NCBI RefSeq assembly: GCF_019737615.1 | Contig: NZ_JAHKKS010000008.1 | Coordinates: 1-64,000, forward strand | From: Sphingobium xanthum | Lineage (GTDB): Bacteria > Pseudomonadota > Alphaproteobacteria > Sphingomonadales > Sphingomonadaceae | Direction of reading: 5' to 3' | Length of the DNA: 64,000 nucleotides | In this document: positions 27,440-36,734 of the stretch, piece by piece | How the letters are laid out: each line of letters begins with the position of its first letter | Numbering within the stretch: the stretch's first letter is position 1 | Translations under genes and position numbers: made by a program | The notes under the pieces: model-generated | The model's input: the letters and a program-made list of their open reading frames with translations, nothing else | Database searches by the model: none | Told to the model about the DNA's origin: nothing

Positions 27440-29767
27440 CTATTTCGGATTCCCCATCTCATCCCGCAGGACGTCGCGGCGGCCGACATGGTTGGGCGGG
27501 CCGACAAGGCCTTCCTCTTCCATCCGCTCGATGAGGCGCGCGGCGCTGTTATAGCCGACGCGCATCTGGCGCTGCAGCCAGCTGGTCGAGGCCTTCTGGT
27601 TCTCGAAGACGAGCTGGCAGGCCTTGCGGAACAGCTTGGCATCGGCGCTGTCGTCACCCAAGTCCACGCCGTCGAGCGCGAAGCTGCCCTCTTCCGGCTC
27701 CTCGGTGACCGAGGAGATATATTCGGGCTGGCCCTTGCTGCGCCAGTGGTCGGCGATCGCGCGGACCTCGTCGTCGCTGACGAACGGGCCGTGGACGCGC
27801 TGCAGGCCCTTGCCGCTCGCCATGAACAGCATGTCGCCCTTGCCGAGTAGCTGCTCGGCGCCCTGCTCGCCCAGGATGGTTCGCGAGTCGATCTTCGACG
27901 TGACGAAGAAGCTGATGCGCGTCGGCAGATTGGCCTTGATGACGCCGGTGATGACGTCGACGGACGGCCGCTGCGTCGCGAGGATCAGGTGAATGCCGGC
28001 CGCGCGCGCCTTCTGCGCCAAGCGCTGGATCAGGAACTCGACTTCCTTGCCCGCCGTCATCATGAGGTCGGCCAGCTCGTCGACCACGACCACGATCTGC
28101 GGCAGCGGCTGATAGTCCAGCTCCTCCTCCTCGTAGATCGGCTGCCGCGTCTGCTCGTCGAACCCGGTCTGCACGCGGCGGCCGAGCGACTTGCCCTTGG
28201 CGCGGGCCGAACGGACCTTCTCGTTGTAGCCCGCCAGATTGCGCACGCCGATCGAGGCCATCATGCGGTAGCGGTCCTCCATCTGCTCGACCGCCCATTT
28301 GAGCGCGCGGATCGCCTTGGCCGGCTCGGTGACGACCGGCGAGAGCAGATGCGGGATATTGTCGTAGATGCTGAGCTCCAGCATCTTCGGGTCGATCATG
28401 ATGAGGCGCAGCTCGTCCGGCGTGAGGCGGTAAAGCAGCGACAGCAGCATCGTGTTGAGGCCGACCGATTTGCCCGAACCGGTCGTGCCCGCGACGAGCA
28501 GATGCGGCATGCCGGCAAGGTCCGCGATCACCGGCTCGCCGAAGATGTTCTTGCCCAGGATGATCGGCAGCGAGGACTTGGCGTCCGCGAATTGCTGGCT
28601 GGTGATGAGCTGATGCAGCACGACCGATTCGCGGTCCGCATTGGGCAGCTCGATGCCGATCACGGTGCGGCCCGGAATGGTCGCGACGCGCGCCGAGAGT
28701 GCGGACATGTTGCGAGCGATGTCGTCGGCCAGCTGGATTACGCGGCTCGCCTTGATGCCCGGTGCCGGCTCCAGCTCGTACATGGTGACGACGGGGCCGG
28801 GGCGGACCTCGGTGATCGCGCCCTTCACATGGAAGTCGTCGAGCACGCTCTCCAGAAGCCGCGCATTGCGTTCCAGTCCCTGCCGGTCGATCTTGGTTCC
28901 GGCCTTCTCCGGGGCCGGGCTCAGCAGATCGGCCGAGGGGAGATCCTTGTTGCCGAAGAGATCGTCCTGCCCGGAGACCGGCCCAAAAGCCTTGGTGACG
29001 GCATTGGTGTTGGGCGACTGGATGGTGATCGGCTGACGCGGCGCGGTCTCGACGGCCTTGCGCGGTTCGGCCTCACGCAGCGCGGTGGCGCGCTGATCGG
29101 TCAGTGTTTCGCCCGGCGCCGAACGACGCAGGAAGGCGAGGCGCGGCAGGGCAAGGCTCGGCATCGCCGGGCGGGCGAGATGCCAGAGCGGCTTTTCGAG
29201 CGCGAGGCTGCGCACCCAGAGCCACAGGCCCGCGACGATGCTGACGGCGAGCAGCGCCCATTGCAGGATCATGTCGGCCGTCGCGCCGAGCTTGGCGGTG
29301 AGGACAGTCAGGCCATGCGCGGCCAGGAAGCCGACGACACCACCCCAGCGCGCGGGCAGGCCGACCAGCGGCTCGGGCTGGAGCAGCCACAGGCCCGTGC
29401 CGATCAAGGCCATGCCGGCGAAGCATTTGACGATCTGCGCTTTCCAGCCGCTCATGTCCTGATCGGCCCAGAGGCGGCGCGCACAGACGAGAATGAGCGG
29501 CAACACCAGCAGCGCGGGCACGCCCATCACCGTGTAGAGAATGTCGGCCGACCAGGCGCCGGCCGATCCCATCAGATTGCCGATCTGGTCGCCTGCGGCC
29601 GTGTTCAGCGCGCCGTCGCTCACCTTGTAGGAGAGCAGGGCGAGGAACAGGAACAGCGCCAGCGCATAGAGCCCGACCGCGCCGGCAAGCGTGCCGATGC
29701 GGATGAGGCTGCGGCGCAACATTGCCTGCCACTCGGGAGTCCGGTTGACCGTTGCCCGGCTTGCCAT
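27440..29767 (-). CDS. ftsK: DNA translocase FtsK
   Basis: FtsK couples chromosome-dimer resolution to septation. The 775-residue protein has four to five N-terminal membrane helices (to about residue 190), a short linker, the RecA-like motor with Walker A GTTGSGKS near residue 430 and the Walker B region IVVVVDELADLMM, then the C-terminal gamma winged-helix domain (TSWLQRQMRVGYNSAARLIE, split here) that reads KOPS sites. The linker is short, as usual for alphaproteobacteria. Confidence 0.95.
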   Translation of the reverse strand: MASRATVNRTPEWQAMLRRSLIRIGTLAGAVGLYALALFLFLALLSYKVSDGALNTAAGDQIGNLMGSAGAWSADILYTVMGVPALLVLPLILVCARRLWADQDMSGWKAQIVKCFAGMALIGTGLWLLQPEPLVGLPARWGGVVGFLAAHGLTVLTAKLGATADMILQWALLAVSIVAGLWLWVRSLALEKPLWHLARPAMPSLALPRLAFLRRSAPGETLTDQRATALREAEPRKAVETAPRQPITIQSPNTNAVTKAFGPVSGQDDLFGNKDLPSADLLSPAPEKAGTKIDRQGLERNARLLESVLDDFHVKGAITEVRPGPVVTMYELEPAPGIKASRVIQLADDIARNMSALSARVATIPGRTVIGIELPNADRESVVLHQLITSQQFADAKSSLPIILGKNIFGEPVIADLAGMPHLLVAGTTGSGKSVGLNTMLLSLLYRLTPDELRLIMIDPKMLELSIYDNIPHLLSPVVTEPAKAIRALKWAVEQMEDRYRMMASIGVRNLAGYNEKVRSARAKGKSLGRRVQTGFDEQTRQPIYEEEELDYQPLPQIVVVVDELADLMMTAGKEVEFLIQRLAQKARAAGIHLILATQRPSVDVITGVIKANLPTRISFFVTSKIDSRTILGEQGAEQLLGKGDMLFMASGKGLQRVHGPFVSDDEVRAIADHWRSKGQPEYISSVTEEPEEGSFALDGVDLGDDSADAKLFRKACQLVFENQKASTSWLQRQMRVGYNSAARLIERMEEEGLVGPPNHVGRRDVLRDEMGNPK

Positions 29768-29971
29768 CTCGTGCGTCTCCGATGTTCGGGCGATCGAAAT
29801 GACCGGATCGTGCCCGAAATGTTCCGGTTTCGGACAATCTACTTTCGCGGACTCGCCGTCAAGAGTCCTGTTTTTCTGCCGGAATCGTCCAGTTGCACCG
29901 CGCGTGGCTGCTATCTACTGTCCCGCGCATCAATGGTGCCGACACCGCATAGGAAGAGGAATGCAGAACCC

Positions 29972-30922
29972 ATGAGCCGTCATCTGGTCGATCCCGAACT
30001 TGCCGCCATGCTCGATGTATTTCCCGGCATCGTGCTGGATACCGAGACGATCGGCGCCATGCGCGAGCAGATGCGCGGCATGGCGCAGCCGCGCGAAAAT
30101 TACGCGCGCGCCAATGTGACGATCGAGGAACGGACGGTGCCGGGGCCGGATGGCGCGCCGGACGTGCCGGTGACGATCTATCGCCCGACCGACGCGACGG
30201 GCAAGCTGCCCGTGTTGCTGCATCTCCATGGCGGCGGCTATGTGCTGGGCGCGGCCGAGGGCAGTGGCGCGGGCAATACGCGCACGGCCGACGAGCTCAA
30301 ATGCCTCGTCGTTTCGGTCGATTATCGCCTCGCGCCCGAGACGCAGGCTCCCGCTGCCGCCGAGGACGCCCATGCCGTGCTCGCATGGCTGAACAAGGAA
30401 GCGGCGAACCTCGGCATCGACACGGATCGTATCGCCGTGGGTGGCGAGAGCGCGGGTGGCGGCCTCGCGGCGTCCACGGCGCTGCTGGCGCGCGACAAGG
30501 GGCTCTACAAGCTCTGCTTCCAGCTGCTCATCTATCCGATGTTGGACGATCGCACGGCTGCCAACGGCGCGAAGAACCCGCATGTCGGCGACTATATCTG
30601 GCAGCATGAGCACAATGTCTTCGCCTGGGGCGCCTATCTCGGCACCGCGCCGGGCAGCGACAATGTCTCGCCCTATGCCGCCGCTGCGCGCGCGACCGAC
30701 CTCTCCGGCCTGCCGCCCGCTTACATCGCCGTGGGCGCGCTCGATCTCTTCCTGGAAGAGGACATGGACTATGCCGCGCGCCTCGCCCATGCCGGCGTGC
30801 CGACCGAGCTGCATGTCTATCCGGGCGCTTATCACGGCTTCGAGTTCAATGTGGATTCGGACGTCGCCAAGCGTGCCGAGGCGGATCGGCGCCGGGCGCT
30901 CGGGCGGGCGTTCGCGGGGTAA
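29972..30922 (+). CDS. Alpha/beta-hydrolase, hormone-sensitive-lipase-like esterase
   Basis: A predicted cytoplasmic carboxyl-ester hydrolase of 316 residues. It has the oxyanion motif HGGG (86-89), nucleophile elbow GESAG with Ser160, catalytic Asp258 (GALDLFLEED) and His288 (AYHGFE). The ATG at 29972 lies 11 bases past AGGAAGAGGA; an earlier ATG at 29961 ends after four codons. Its natural substrate is unknown. It is transcribed away from ftsK. Confidence 0.88.
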   Translation: MSRHLVDPELAAMLDVFPGIVLDTETIGAMREQMRGMAQPRENYARANVTIEERTVPGPDGAPDVPVTIYRPTDATGKLPVLLHLHGGGYVLGAAEGSGAGNTRTADELKCLVVSVDYRLAPETQAPAAAEDAHAVLAWLNKEAANLGIDTDRIAVGGESAGGGLAASTALLARDKGLYKLCFQLLIYPMLDDRTAANGAKNPHVGDYIWQHEHNVFAWGAYLGTAPGSDNVSPYAAAARATDLSGLPPAYIAVGALDLFLEEDMDYAARLAHAGVPTELHVYPGAYHGFEFNVDSDVAKRAEADRRRALGRAFAG

Positions 30923-30947
30923 GAGCCGCCAGCGATCACAAAGAACC

Positions 30948-31055
30948 ACCGTTCGCCCTGAGCTTGTCGAAGGGCCGTCCTTTTCCCTGACCGTTGGAGA
31001 AGAAGGACAGCCCGCTTCGACTGCCTGCCAAGGCAGGCGCTCAGGGGCGAACGGC
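30948..31055. repeat. REP-like dispersed palindromic element
   Basis: It begins CGTTCGCCCTGAGCTTGTCG and ends GGGGCGAACGG, with the internal CTGCCTGCCAAGGCAGGCGC palindrome also found at 12297-12317. The region between the esterase and TfoX-like genes (30923-31222) holds this element and no supported gene. Confidence 0.75.
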
Positions 31056-31222
31056 TCGGGAGCGCATTTCCCTCTGTCCTACACGCCGAAACCGATGCCA
31101 TGCTTCGACCGGCTCTTTCTCATTCGACGGCGTGAAGGCGAGTCGCGCGATTTATTTTTCACCGCGACCCCCGAACTTTCCGAACCTTCGAAACAATATT
31201 ACGCGAAAATCGGGCCGGCCGG

Positions 31223-31573
31223 TCAGCTTTTCTTCTTCTTTTTAACCGGTCCCCGCCGCCCGGCCTCCAGCGCCAGCGCAGCCCATTGGCGCAGGGCGTC
31301 GCCATCATCATAGACCTCGGAGGGCGCGCGGCGGTAGTTCATCGAGCCGGAGCGGCCTTCGCCCATCTCATAGGTGAAGCGCGCACAGCCGGCCTCGTCC
31401 CAGATGCCGTCGCTGACCGCGTCGGCCTTGAACCACAGCTCGCCATCGTCGAGGATCGCGAAGACGGTGCCGTCGAGATAGAGCGTCATGCCGCCCATCA
31501 TGCGGCGGCTGGAGAGGCTGCCGAGATCGGCCAGCTCCTCGCCCAGCCAGTCGATCAGGCCATCATCCGCCAT
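31223..31573 (-). CDS. TfoX N-terminal domain protein
   Basis: The 116-residue product starts MADDGLIDWLGEELADLG and carries the TfoX_N pattern SSRRMMGGMTLYLDGTVFAILDDGELWFKAD. TfoX/Sxy proteins are linked to competence in gammaproteobacteria, but stand-alone N-domain proteins in alphaproteobacteria have no known role. The C-terminus is basic (PVKKKKKS). Its start overlaps the GNAT gene's end by 11 bases. Confidence 0.85.
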   Translation of the reverse strand: MADDGLIDWLGEELADLGSLSSRRMMGGMTLYLDGTVFAILDDGELWFKADAVSDGIWDEAGCARFTYEMGEGRSGSMNYRRAPSEVYDDGDALRQWAALALEAGRRGPVKKKKKS

Positions 31574-32057
31574 GCTTGGTCTCTTGGCTCGCCAGCGCCA
31601 GCAGCGCGTCCCCATCGACCCGGTTGACGGTCCATTCGTCCATCGGCCGCGCGCCGAGCGAGGTGTAGAACTCGATCGCGGGCGTGTTCCAGTCCAGCAC
31701 CCACCATTCGAGCCGGGCACAGTCGCGCTCCACCGCGAGCTGGGCCAGTCGCACGAGCAGCGCCTTGCCGACGCCCTGCCCGCGTGCCTCCGGCGCGACG
31801 AACAGGTCCTCAAGATAAATGCCCGGCCGTCCCTCGAAGGTCGAGAAGTTGTGGAAGAACAGCGCGAATGCCACTGCCGCGCCGTCCAGCTCGGCGATCA
31901 GCACTTCGGCCATCGGGCGCGGGCCGAACAGATGCTTCGCCAGCACGGCCTTGTCCGTGCGCACTTCGTGGGAGAGGCGTTCATAATCGGCAAGCGCCAG
32001 GATGAAGCCGTGGATGAGGTCGATATCCTCGGGTGTCGCTTCGCGGATCGTCAGCAT
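31563..32057 (-). CDS. GNAT-family N-acetyltransferase
   Basis: A 164-residue protein beginning MLTIREATPEDIDLI, with the acetyl-CoA loop VAPEARGQGVGKALL and the following EWWVLDWNTPAIEFYTSLGA, as in spermidine/diamine-type N-acetyltransferases. The substrate is not known. The start overlaps the EamA gene's stop by one base and its end overlaps the TfoX-like gene, so the three are one operon. Confidence 0.87.
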   Translation of the reverse strand: MLTIREATPEDIDLIHGFILALADYERLSHEVRTDKAVLAKHLFGPRPMAEVLIAELDGAAVAFALFFHNFSTFEGRPGIYLEDLFVAPEARGQGVGKALLVRLAQLAVERDCARLEWWVLDWNTPAIEFYTSLGARPMDEWTVNRVDGDALLALASQETKHGG

Positions 32058-33025
32058 CAGGCAGCCTCCGGCTCGATGGTCGCATGGGGAACGCCCGGCT
32101 GCTGGCGCGCGGCCCAGAGGCAGCCGGCGATGATCATCGCGGCGCCCAGCAGGGTGGTCGGCAGCACCGACTCGCCGAACACCCACCAGCCGAGCAGGGC
32201 TGCCCAGACGAAGGCGGTATATTCGACCGAGACCAGCACCTGAGCCTCGGCGCGGGCATAGGACCAGGCGAGCAGCATGATGGCGCTCGTACCGATGACC
32301 GACGCCAGAAGGATCGTCGGCCAATGCTCCCGGCCGGGCAGATGCGGCAGCCATTGCGCGGCGACGGCGGCTGCATCGGTCGGCTGGCCGGCGGCGAGAT
32401 AGAGCCGCGTCCCGGCGGGCACGAGGAAGAGGAAGATGATGGCGGCGACGACATTGAAGGACAGCGCGACTTCGATCGGCCCGGCGGCGAGCGACTGGCG
32501 GCGGCCGATGACGAGATTGACCGCATAGAGCACGGCGGCGATCAGAATGGCGATGGCCCCTTCCAGCGTGTCGCCCTTGCCGTCGGCGCCGGACTGGCCG
32601 AGCAGGATGACGATCACCCCGGCAAAGGCGATGAGCGAGCCGCTGACGGCGCGCCGCCCGACCCGCTCCTTGAGGAACATCGAGGCAAGGCCGAGCGCGA
32701 TGAGCGGCGCGACGAAGGACAGCGCGATGCCCTGCGCAAGGGGCACATGGACGAGGCCCCAGAAGAAGAACAACACCGAGACCGCGCCCGAGACGCCGCG
32801 GCCGATATGCAGCATCATGGTGTGGAGATTGGGGATGCGGCGCACGAAGATCGCATGGAGCGGTGCGATCAGCGCGATGCCGGTGAGCGAGCGCCAGAGC
32901 AGCGCATTATAGGCGCCGAGCGCGATCGACAGACTCTTCAGCACCGCGTCCATGCCCGAGAAGATCGCGATGCCGAGGCAGGCGACCAGAAACGGCATCA
33001 TGGGCGAGGACGGACGCGACGACAT
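32057..33025 (-). CDS. EamA/DMT-family transporter
   Basis: A 322-residue inner-membrane protein with ten hydrophobic segments arranged as two EamA repeats. Clear features are SGMDAVLKSLS near the N-terminus, LSFVAPLIALGLASMFLKERVG at the end of the first repeat and the matching FVWAALLGWWVFGE in the second. Members export or import small metabolites; the substrate is unknown. It is the first gene of the operon with the GNAT and TfoX-like genes. Confidence 0.86.
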   Translation of the reverse strand: MSSRPSSPMMPFLVACLGIAIFSGMDAVLKSLSIALGAYNALLWRSLTGIALIAPLHAIFVRRIPNLHTMMLHIGRGVSGAVSVLFFFWGLVHVPLAQGIALSFVAPLIALGLASMFLKERVGRRAVSGSLIAFAGVIVILLGQSGADGKGDTLEGAIAILIAAVLYAVNLVIGRRQSLAAGPIEVALSFNVVAAIIFLFLVPAGTRLYLAAGQPTDAAAVAAQWLPHLPGREHWPTILLASVIGTSAIMLLAWSYARAEAQVLVSVEYTAFVWAALLGWWVFGESVLPTTLLGAAMIIAGCLWAARQQPGVPHATIEPEAA

Positions 33026-33110
33026 GGCCGTTCTCTAGGGGAGGAACGGCGGCGAGGCGAGGGGATGTTACGGCGCTGGCAATCCCGGGCGGGCAAACTA
33101 GGATGGCACC

Positions 33111-33461
33111 ATGACCAGGCATCGCATCTATTCGGTCAGCGTCGCGAGCGTGTATCCGCATTATGTCGCCAAGGCGGAGAAGAAGGGTCGGACGAAGGCC
33201 GAGGTCGACCAGATCATCGGCTGGCTGACCGGGCACAGCGAAGCCTCGCTGGCCGAGACGCTGGCGAAGGGCACGACGTTCGAGGACTTCTTTGCCCAGG
33301 CTCCCCGGCTCAATCCCGCGCGGGAGCTGATCACCGGCGTGGTCTGCGGCATCCGTGTGGAGAACATCGCGGAGCCGCTGATGCGCGAGCTGCGCTATAT
33401 GGACAAGCTGATCGACGAGCTCGCAAAAGGCAAGGCGATGGAGAAGATCCTGCGCGGGTAG
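33111..33461 (+). CDS. DUF2200-family protein
   Basis: A 116-residue cytoplasmic protein. The sequence [29 protein letters not shown] followed by WLTGHS and [11 protein letters not shown], here quoted in parts, is characteristic of DUF2200. The function is unknown. It stands alone between divergent EamA and the flavin oxidoreductase gene. Confidence 0.88.
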   Translation: MTRHRIYSVSVASVYPHYVAKAEKKGRTKAEVDQIIGWLTGHSEASLAETLAKGTTFEDFFAQAPRLNPARELITGVVCGIRVENIAEPLMRELRYMDKLIDELAKGKAMEKILRG

Positions 33462-33533
33462 CGCCGCGAGCGCATCCGGGGATTGTTAGCGCTGCACCGA
33501 TCGCCTAGCCTCGCCCGCACAAGGGAGAGAGCC

Positions 33534-34715
33534 ATGGCCGACACGAGTCTCGACGGACTGTTCACGCCGCTGACGATCGGCAACGTCACGTTGCGCAATC
33601 GCTTCGTCATGCCGGCCATGCAGATCGGCTTCACCGAGAATTGCGGGCCTTCGCCGCGCACCATCGATTATCTGCGCGGGCGGTCCGAAGGCGGGGCCGG
33701 GCTGATCTTCTCGGAGAGCTGCGCGCCGGATCATCCGAGTGGCTACTGGCAGGCGGCGTTCTGTGTCATGAACCCGGAGACGCGCGGGCGCTGGGAAGCA
33801 CTGACGGAGGCGATCAAGGGCGCGGGCGCGGCCTTTGCGGTCCAGCTCTGGCATCCGGGCGGGCAGCGCCGGCCGATCGAGGGCTTTGCGCATGCCGATG
33901 CGCCGACGCTCAGCCCCTCCGGCCTGATCCAGGCGGAGCGCGAGGGCGGCCGGGCGATGACCGCCGCCGAGATGGACGACCTCGCTGATGCCTTCGTGCG
34001 CGCGGCGGAGGACGCGAAGGCGATCGGCGCGGACGGCGTCGAGCTGCATTGCGCGCATGGCTATCTCATGGACCAGTTCCTCTGGGCCGAGACCAATGTG
34101 CGCGAGGATGGCTATGGCGGCCCGGCCATTGCCGACCGGGCACGCTATCCGCTCGCTGTGGCCGCCGCGATCCGGCAGGCTGTCGGGCCGGACTTCCTCG
34201 TCTCCCTGCGCTTCTCGCAGTTCAAGGAAGTCGATTATGGCGCCCGCGTCTTCGAGACGCCCGAGGAACTGGCCGAGTTCGGCGCGCTGGCGAAGGCGGC
34301 AGGCGTGTCGATGCTCAACGTCTCCTCGCGCCGCTTCGGCAAGCCGGAATGGCCGGAGCAGGACGCCGCGCTCGGCATTGCCGGCTGGGCCAAGCGGCTG
34401 ACCGGCCTGCCGGTCATGACGACAGGCAGCATCGGCCTCTCGACCGACATCTTCGCCGACCTGTTCGATGGCGAAGATCCGGGCCTGCGCATCGCCGCCG
34501 ACCTTGCCGAGCTGGCGCGCCGCTTCAATGCTGGCGAGTTCGACATGGTCGGTGTCGGGCGGATGCACATCGCCAATGCCGACTTCGTGACCAAGGTGCG
34601 CGAAGGCCGCTTCGACGAACTGCGGCTGTACAACAAGGCGGTGGACCTCAAGCACCTGATGGAACAGGTCGTGCCTGGCGCGGTCGAGGAGCATCGCAAG
34701 ACCGCCGACGTCTAG
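33534..34715 (+). CDS. NADH:flavin oxidoreductase, old-yellow-enzyme family
   Basis: The ATG at 33534 follows AGGGAGAGA; 393 residues. The FMN barrel shows LFTPLTIGNVTLRNR, the substrate-binding HCAHGYLMDQFL, and GSIGL plus a FDMVGVGR phosphate-binding end. It lacks the C-terminal iron-sulfur and FAD domains of the long dienoyl-CoA-reductase type, so it is a single-domain OYE-like reductase of activated alkenes. The physiological substrate is unknown. Confidence 0.88.
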   Translation: MADTSLDGLFTPLTIGNVTLRNRFVMPAMQIGFTENCGPSPRTIDYLRGRSEGGAGLIFSESCAPDHPSGYWQAAFCVMNPETRGRWEALTEAIKGAGAAFAVQLWHPGGQRRPIEGFAHADAPTLSPSGLIQAEREGGRAMTAAEMDDLADAFVRAAEDAKAIGADGVELHCAHGYLMDQFLWAETNVREDGYGGPAIADRARYPLAVAAAIRQAVGPDFLVSLRFSQFKEVDYGARVFETPEELAEFGALAKAAGVSMLNVSSRRFGKPEWPEQDAALGIAGWAKRLTGLPVMTTGSIGLSTDIFADLFDGEDPGLRIAADLAELARRFNAGEFDMVGVGRMHIANADFVTKVREGRFDELRLYNKAVDLKHLMEQVVPGAVEEHRKTADV

Positions 34716-34734
34716 ACCGGCGTCGGCTGCTGGC

Positions 34735-35667
34735 TCAGACCCGCGCGGCAATCCATTGCGCGGCGAGCTTGCCGGCCTGGGCCAGGGTCGCTTCGTGCTC
34801 CGCGCTGGCGCCGTTCCTGCCGGCCTCCAGAAAGCCGGTGACGAAGAAGGGTTCGGCGCGTTTCGGATGCCAGACGACCGCGATGTCGTTTGCCTTGTCG
34901 GCATAGGATGCGCCGTTCATCGTACCGGTCTTGTCGCCCGCGCGCCAGTCGGCGGGGAAGCCGCCGCGCAGGCGCTTGAGGCCGGTCTGGGTCCCGATCA
35001 TCCAGCCGATCAGCAGCTCGCGCGAGGCTGGCGTCAGTACCGGGCCGGTCAGCAGGTCGCGCAGCGTGCGGGCCATCGCCGCCGCCGTGGTCGTGTCGCG
35101 CGGATCGCCGTCATGGCTGGTGTTGAGCTCGGGCTCGTAGCGGTCGAGCCGGGAGGTCCGGTCGCCGAGGCTGCGCCAGAAGGCGGTAAGCGCGGCTGGG
35201 CCGCCAACCTTGCGCAGCAGGATATTGGCCGCGCCATTGTCGCTCACCACCTGCGCCGCTTCGGCCAGCGCCAGCACGCTCATCGTCGTCTCGCCTTTAT
35301 CCAGCGCCGTGCGCACGGCGGGGGCATGGCCGACCGGATCGTCCTTCGTGATCGGCAGCACGGCATCGCGCGCGATCTCGCCCGCATCGATCTTCGTCAG
35401 GATCTGCGCGGCGACCGAGAGCTTGAAGGTCGAGCACATGGTGAAGCGCTCGTCGAGACGATGGCCGGCGATCGTGCCGTCCTTCCCGTCCAGCACCGCG
35501 ACGCCGATCTTGTTGCCGGAGCTTGCCTCCAGCGCGGCCAGCGCCTTGGCGATGTCGGGCAGGGCCGGCTTGGGCGCTGCGGGCGCAGTCGCCTCGGCGC
35601 AGGCGGCGAGCGGCGTGCAGACAAGGGCGAGGCCGCCGACAAGAGTGGCGCGCCGATCGATGAGCAT
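34735..35667 (-). CDS. Class A beta-lactamase
   Basis: The 310-residue protein has all class A active-site elements: S79-x-x-K82 (CSTFK, Ambler 70-73), S142-D-N144 (Ambler 130-132), E178-x-x-x-N182 (EPELN, Ambler 166-170) and K246-T-G (Ambler 234-236). The N-terminus has RR followed by a hydrophobic stretch and LAAC, compatible with Tat export and lipidation. It should hydrolyse beta-lactams in the periplasm; the spectrum cannot be predicted. No mobile element or ampR-like regulator is adjacent, so it appears to be a resident gene. Confidence 0.9.
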   Translation of the reverse strand: MLIDRRATLVGGLALVCTPLAACAEATAPAAPKPALPDIAKALAALEASSGNKIGVAVLDGKDGTIAGHRLDERFTMCSTFKLSVAAQILTKIDAGEIARDAVLPITKDDPVGHAPAVRTALDKGETTMSVLALAEAAQVVSDNGAANILLRKVGGPAALTAFWRSLGDRTSRLDRYEPELNTSHDGDPRDTTTAAAMARTLRDLLTGPVLTPASRELLIGWMIGTQTGLKRLRGGFPADWRAGDKTGTMNGASYADKANDIAVVWHPKRAEPFFVTGFLEAGRNGASAEHEATLAQAGKLAAQWIAARV

Positions 35668-35843
35668 GAGGTCGGTCCTTCAGCGGGCGGGAGGCTCGCG
35701 AAGGCAGGCTTCGATCGTGTTGCCGTCCGGGTCAAGCCTCGGGTGATCGGCCGCCGGGATTGTCGGTCAATTCTTGTCAGCAGTGTTTGTCCGGCATGGC
35801 CTTGCCGCTTTTCTGCGAGCCTGTCCCGGCCTAGAACCAGCCC

Positions 35844-36248
35844 ATGATCGACCATATCGCCACATGCCGATGCGGACAGTTCAGCGCGACCTGCCAGGGC
35901 GATCCGGTGCGCGTCTCGGTCTGCCATTGCCTCAATTGCCAGAAGCGCTCGGGCAGTGCCTTTGCCGTGCAGGCGCGCTGGCCGGAGGACAAGGTCGCGC
36001 TTGGCGGCGCGTCCAGGGAATGGAGCTGCGTCAGTGACACCGGCAATCTGGCGCACTTCCGCTTCTGTCCGGACTGCGGATCGACCGTCGCCTTTGCCAG
36101 CGAGGGCGTGCCCGGCTTCGTCACCGTCGCGGTCGGCGCCTTTGCCGATCCGCAATTTCCGCGGCCGATGATTTCCATCTACGAGGAACGCAAGCACGAC
36201 TGGGTTGCCGTGCTGGGCGATGAGGTCGAGCATTGGAGTGATGTTTAG
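35844..36248 (+). CDS. GFA/CENP-V-type zinc protein
   Basis: A 134-residue member of the glutathione-dependent formaldehyde-activating (GFA) family. Zinc ligands are in CRCGQFSATC, VCHCLNCQKRSGSAF and FCPDCGST. Most members have no proven formaldehyde role, so only the fold is claimed. It is divergent from the beta-lactamase gene, with 176 bases between them. Confidence 0.88.
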   Translation: MIDHIATCRCGQFSATCQGDPVRVSVCHCLNCQKRSGSAFAVQARWPEDKVALGGASREWSCVSDTGNLAHFRFCPDCGSTVAFASEGVPGFVTVAVGAFADPQFPRPMISIYEERKHDWVAVLGDEVEHWSDV

Positions 36249-36249
36249 G

Positions 36250-36429
36250 ACCTGGTCCCCACTCCTCGGCCCGTTGATGAAGTCGATCTTGAGCTTCGCA
36301 CCGGCCTTGCGGACACGGAAGACGGTGTTCTCGTTATCGACCGGGTGCGGCCATCGTGCCTTCGATCTGGGCTTGCGAGGGTGTCGATGCCAGCGCAGCA
36401 AGTAGCAAGGCTGCGCCGGGGGCCTTCAC
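36250..36429 (-). pseudogene. Possible remnant of a small secreted protein gene
   Basis: A GTG at 36427-36429 opens a 31-residue frame with a signal-peptide look ([20 protein letters not shown]), then QIEGTMAAPGR and a stop at 36334-36336. In another frame the same strand continues VDNENTVFRVRKAGAKLK, which looks like coding sequence, until it runs into the 3' end of the GFA gene. This suggests a frameshifted and truncated gene. I cannot name the family. Confidence 0.3.
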
Positions 36430-36734
36430 GTGGCGGTTTTTTCGTCGATCGAGGCGGGCGCGGGAATAGGTACGACCTTGATCCGCCCGACTTCCAGCTC
36501 GTCGATGCGCAGCGTGCCGATGCGGGCCTTGCCGATGCGCAGCCGGCCGATGGCGAGCGCGCCGATCGCCAGTGCGCCCATGGCAAAGGCCCCGAGCGCG
36601 ACCGCGCCGAGGATCGTTGCGCCGGTTGCCGAGGCACCGGTGGCCGCAGCGCCCGTGGCTGATGCGCCGGTCGCGACGGCGCCCTGCTTGGTCCGCGTAA
36701 GGTGAATGAGCCGTTTGTGCGCAATCTTCATCAT
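36426..36734 (-). CDS. Small pentapeptide-repeat protein overlapping ispG
   Basis: 102 residues, starting with tandem ATG codons at 36729-36734 that overlap the ispG stop (ATGA). From about residue 17 to 88 it is built of some 14 consecutive five-residue units with a small or hydrophobic residue pair, such as [25 protein letters not shown] and GTLRI. This spacing is that of pentapeptide-repeat beta-helices. The N-terminus is basic ([15 protein letters not shown]). Similar short proteins occur in many bacteria; the function is unknown. Confidence 0.7.
   Translation of the reverse strand: MMKIAHKRLIHLTRTKQGAVATGASATGAAATGASATGATILGAVALGAFAMGALAIGALAIGRLRIGKARIGTLRIDELEVGRIKVVPIPAPASIDEKTAT

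Noticed and set aside
27989..29971. Fusion of the esterase with 660 upstream residues
   Set aside because: The upstream part is antisense to ftsK; the esterase has its own start and ribosome-binding site at 29972.
31574..31813. N-terminal extension of the TfoX-like protein
   Set aside because: It is an out-of-frame reading of the GNAT gene; the TfoX domain begins at MADDG (31573).
34735..35667. Beta-lactamase as part of a mobile resistance cassette
   Set aside because: No integron, transposon end or IS flanks it, and base and codon use match its neighbours.
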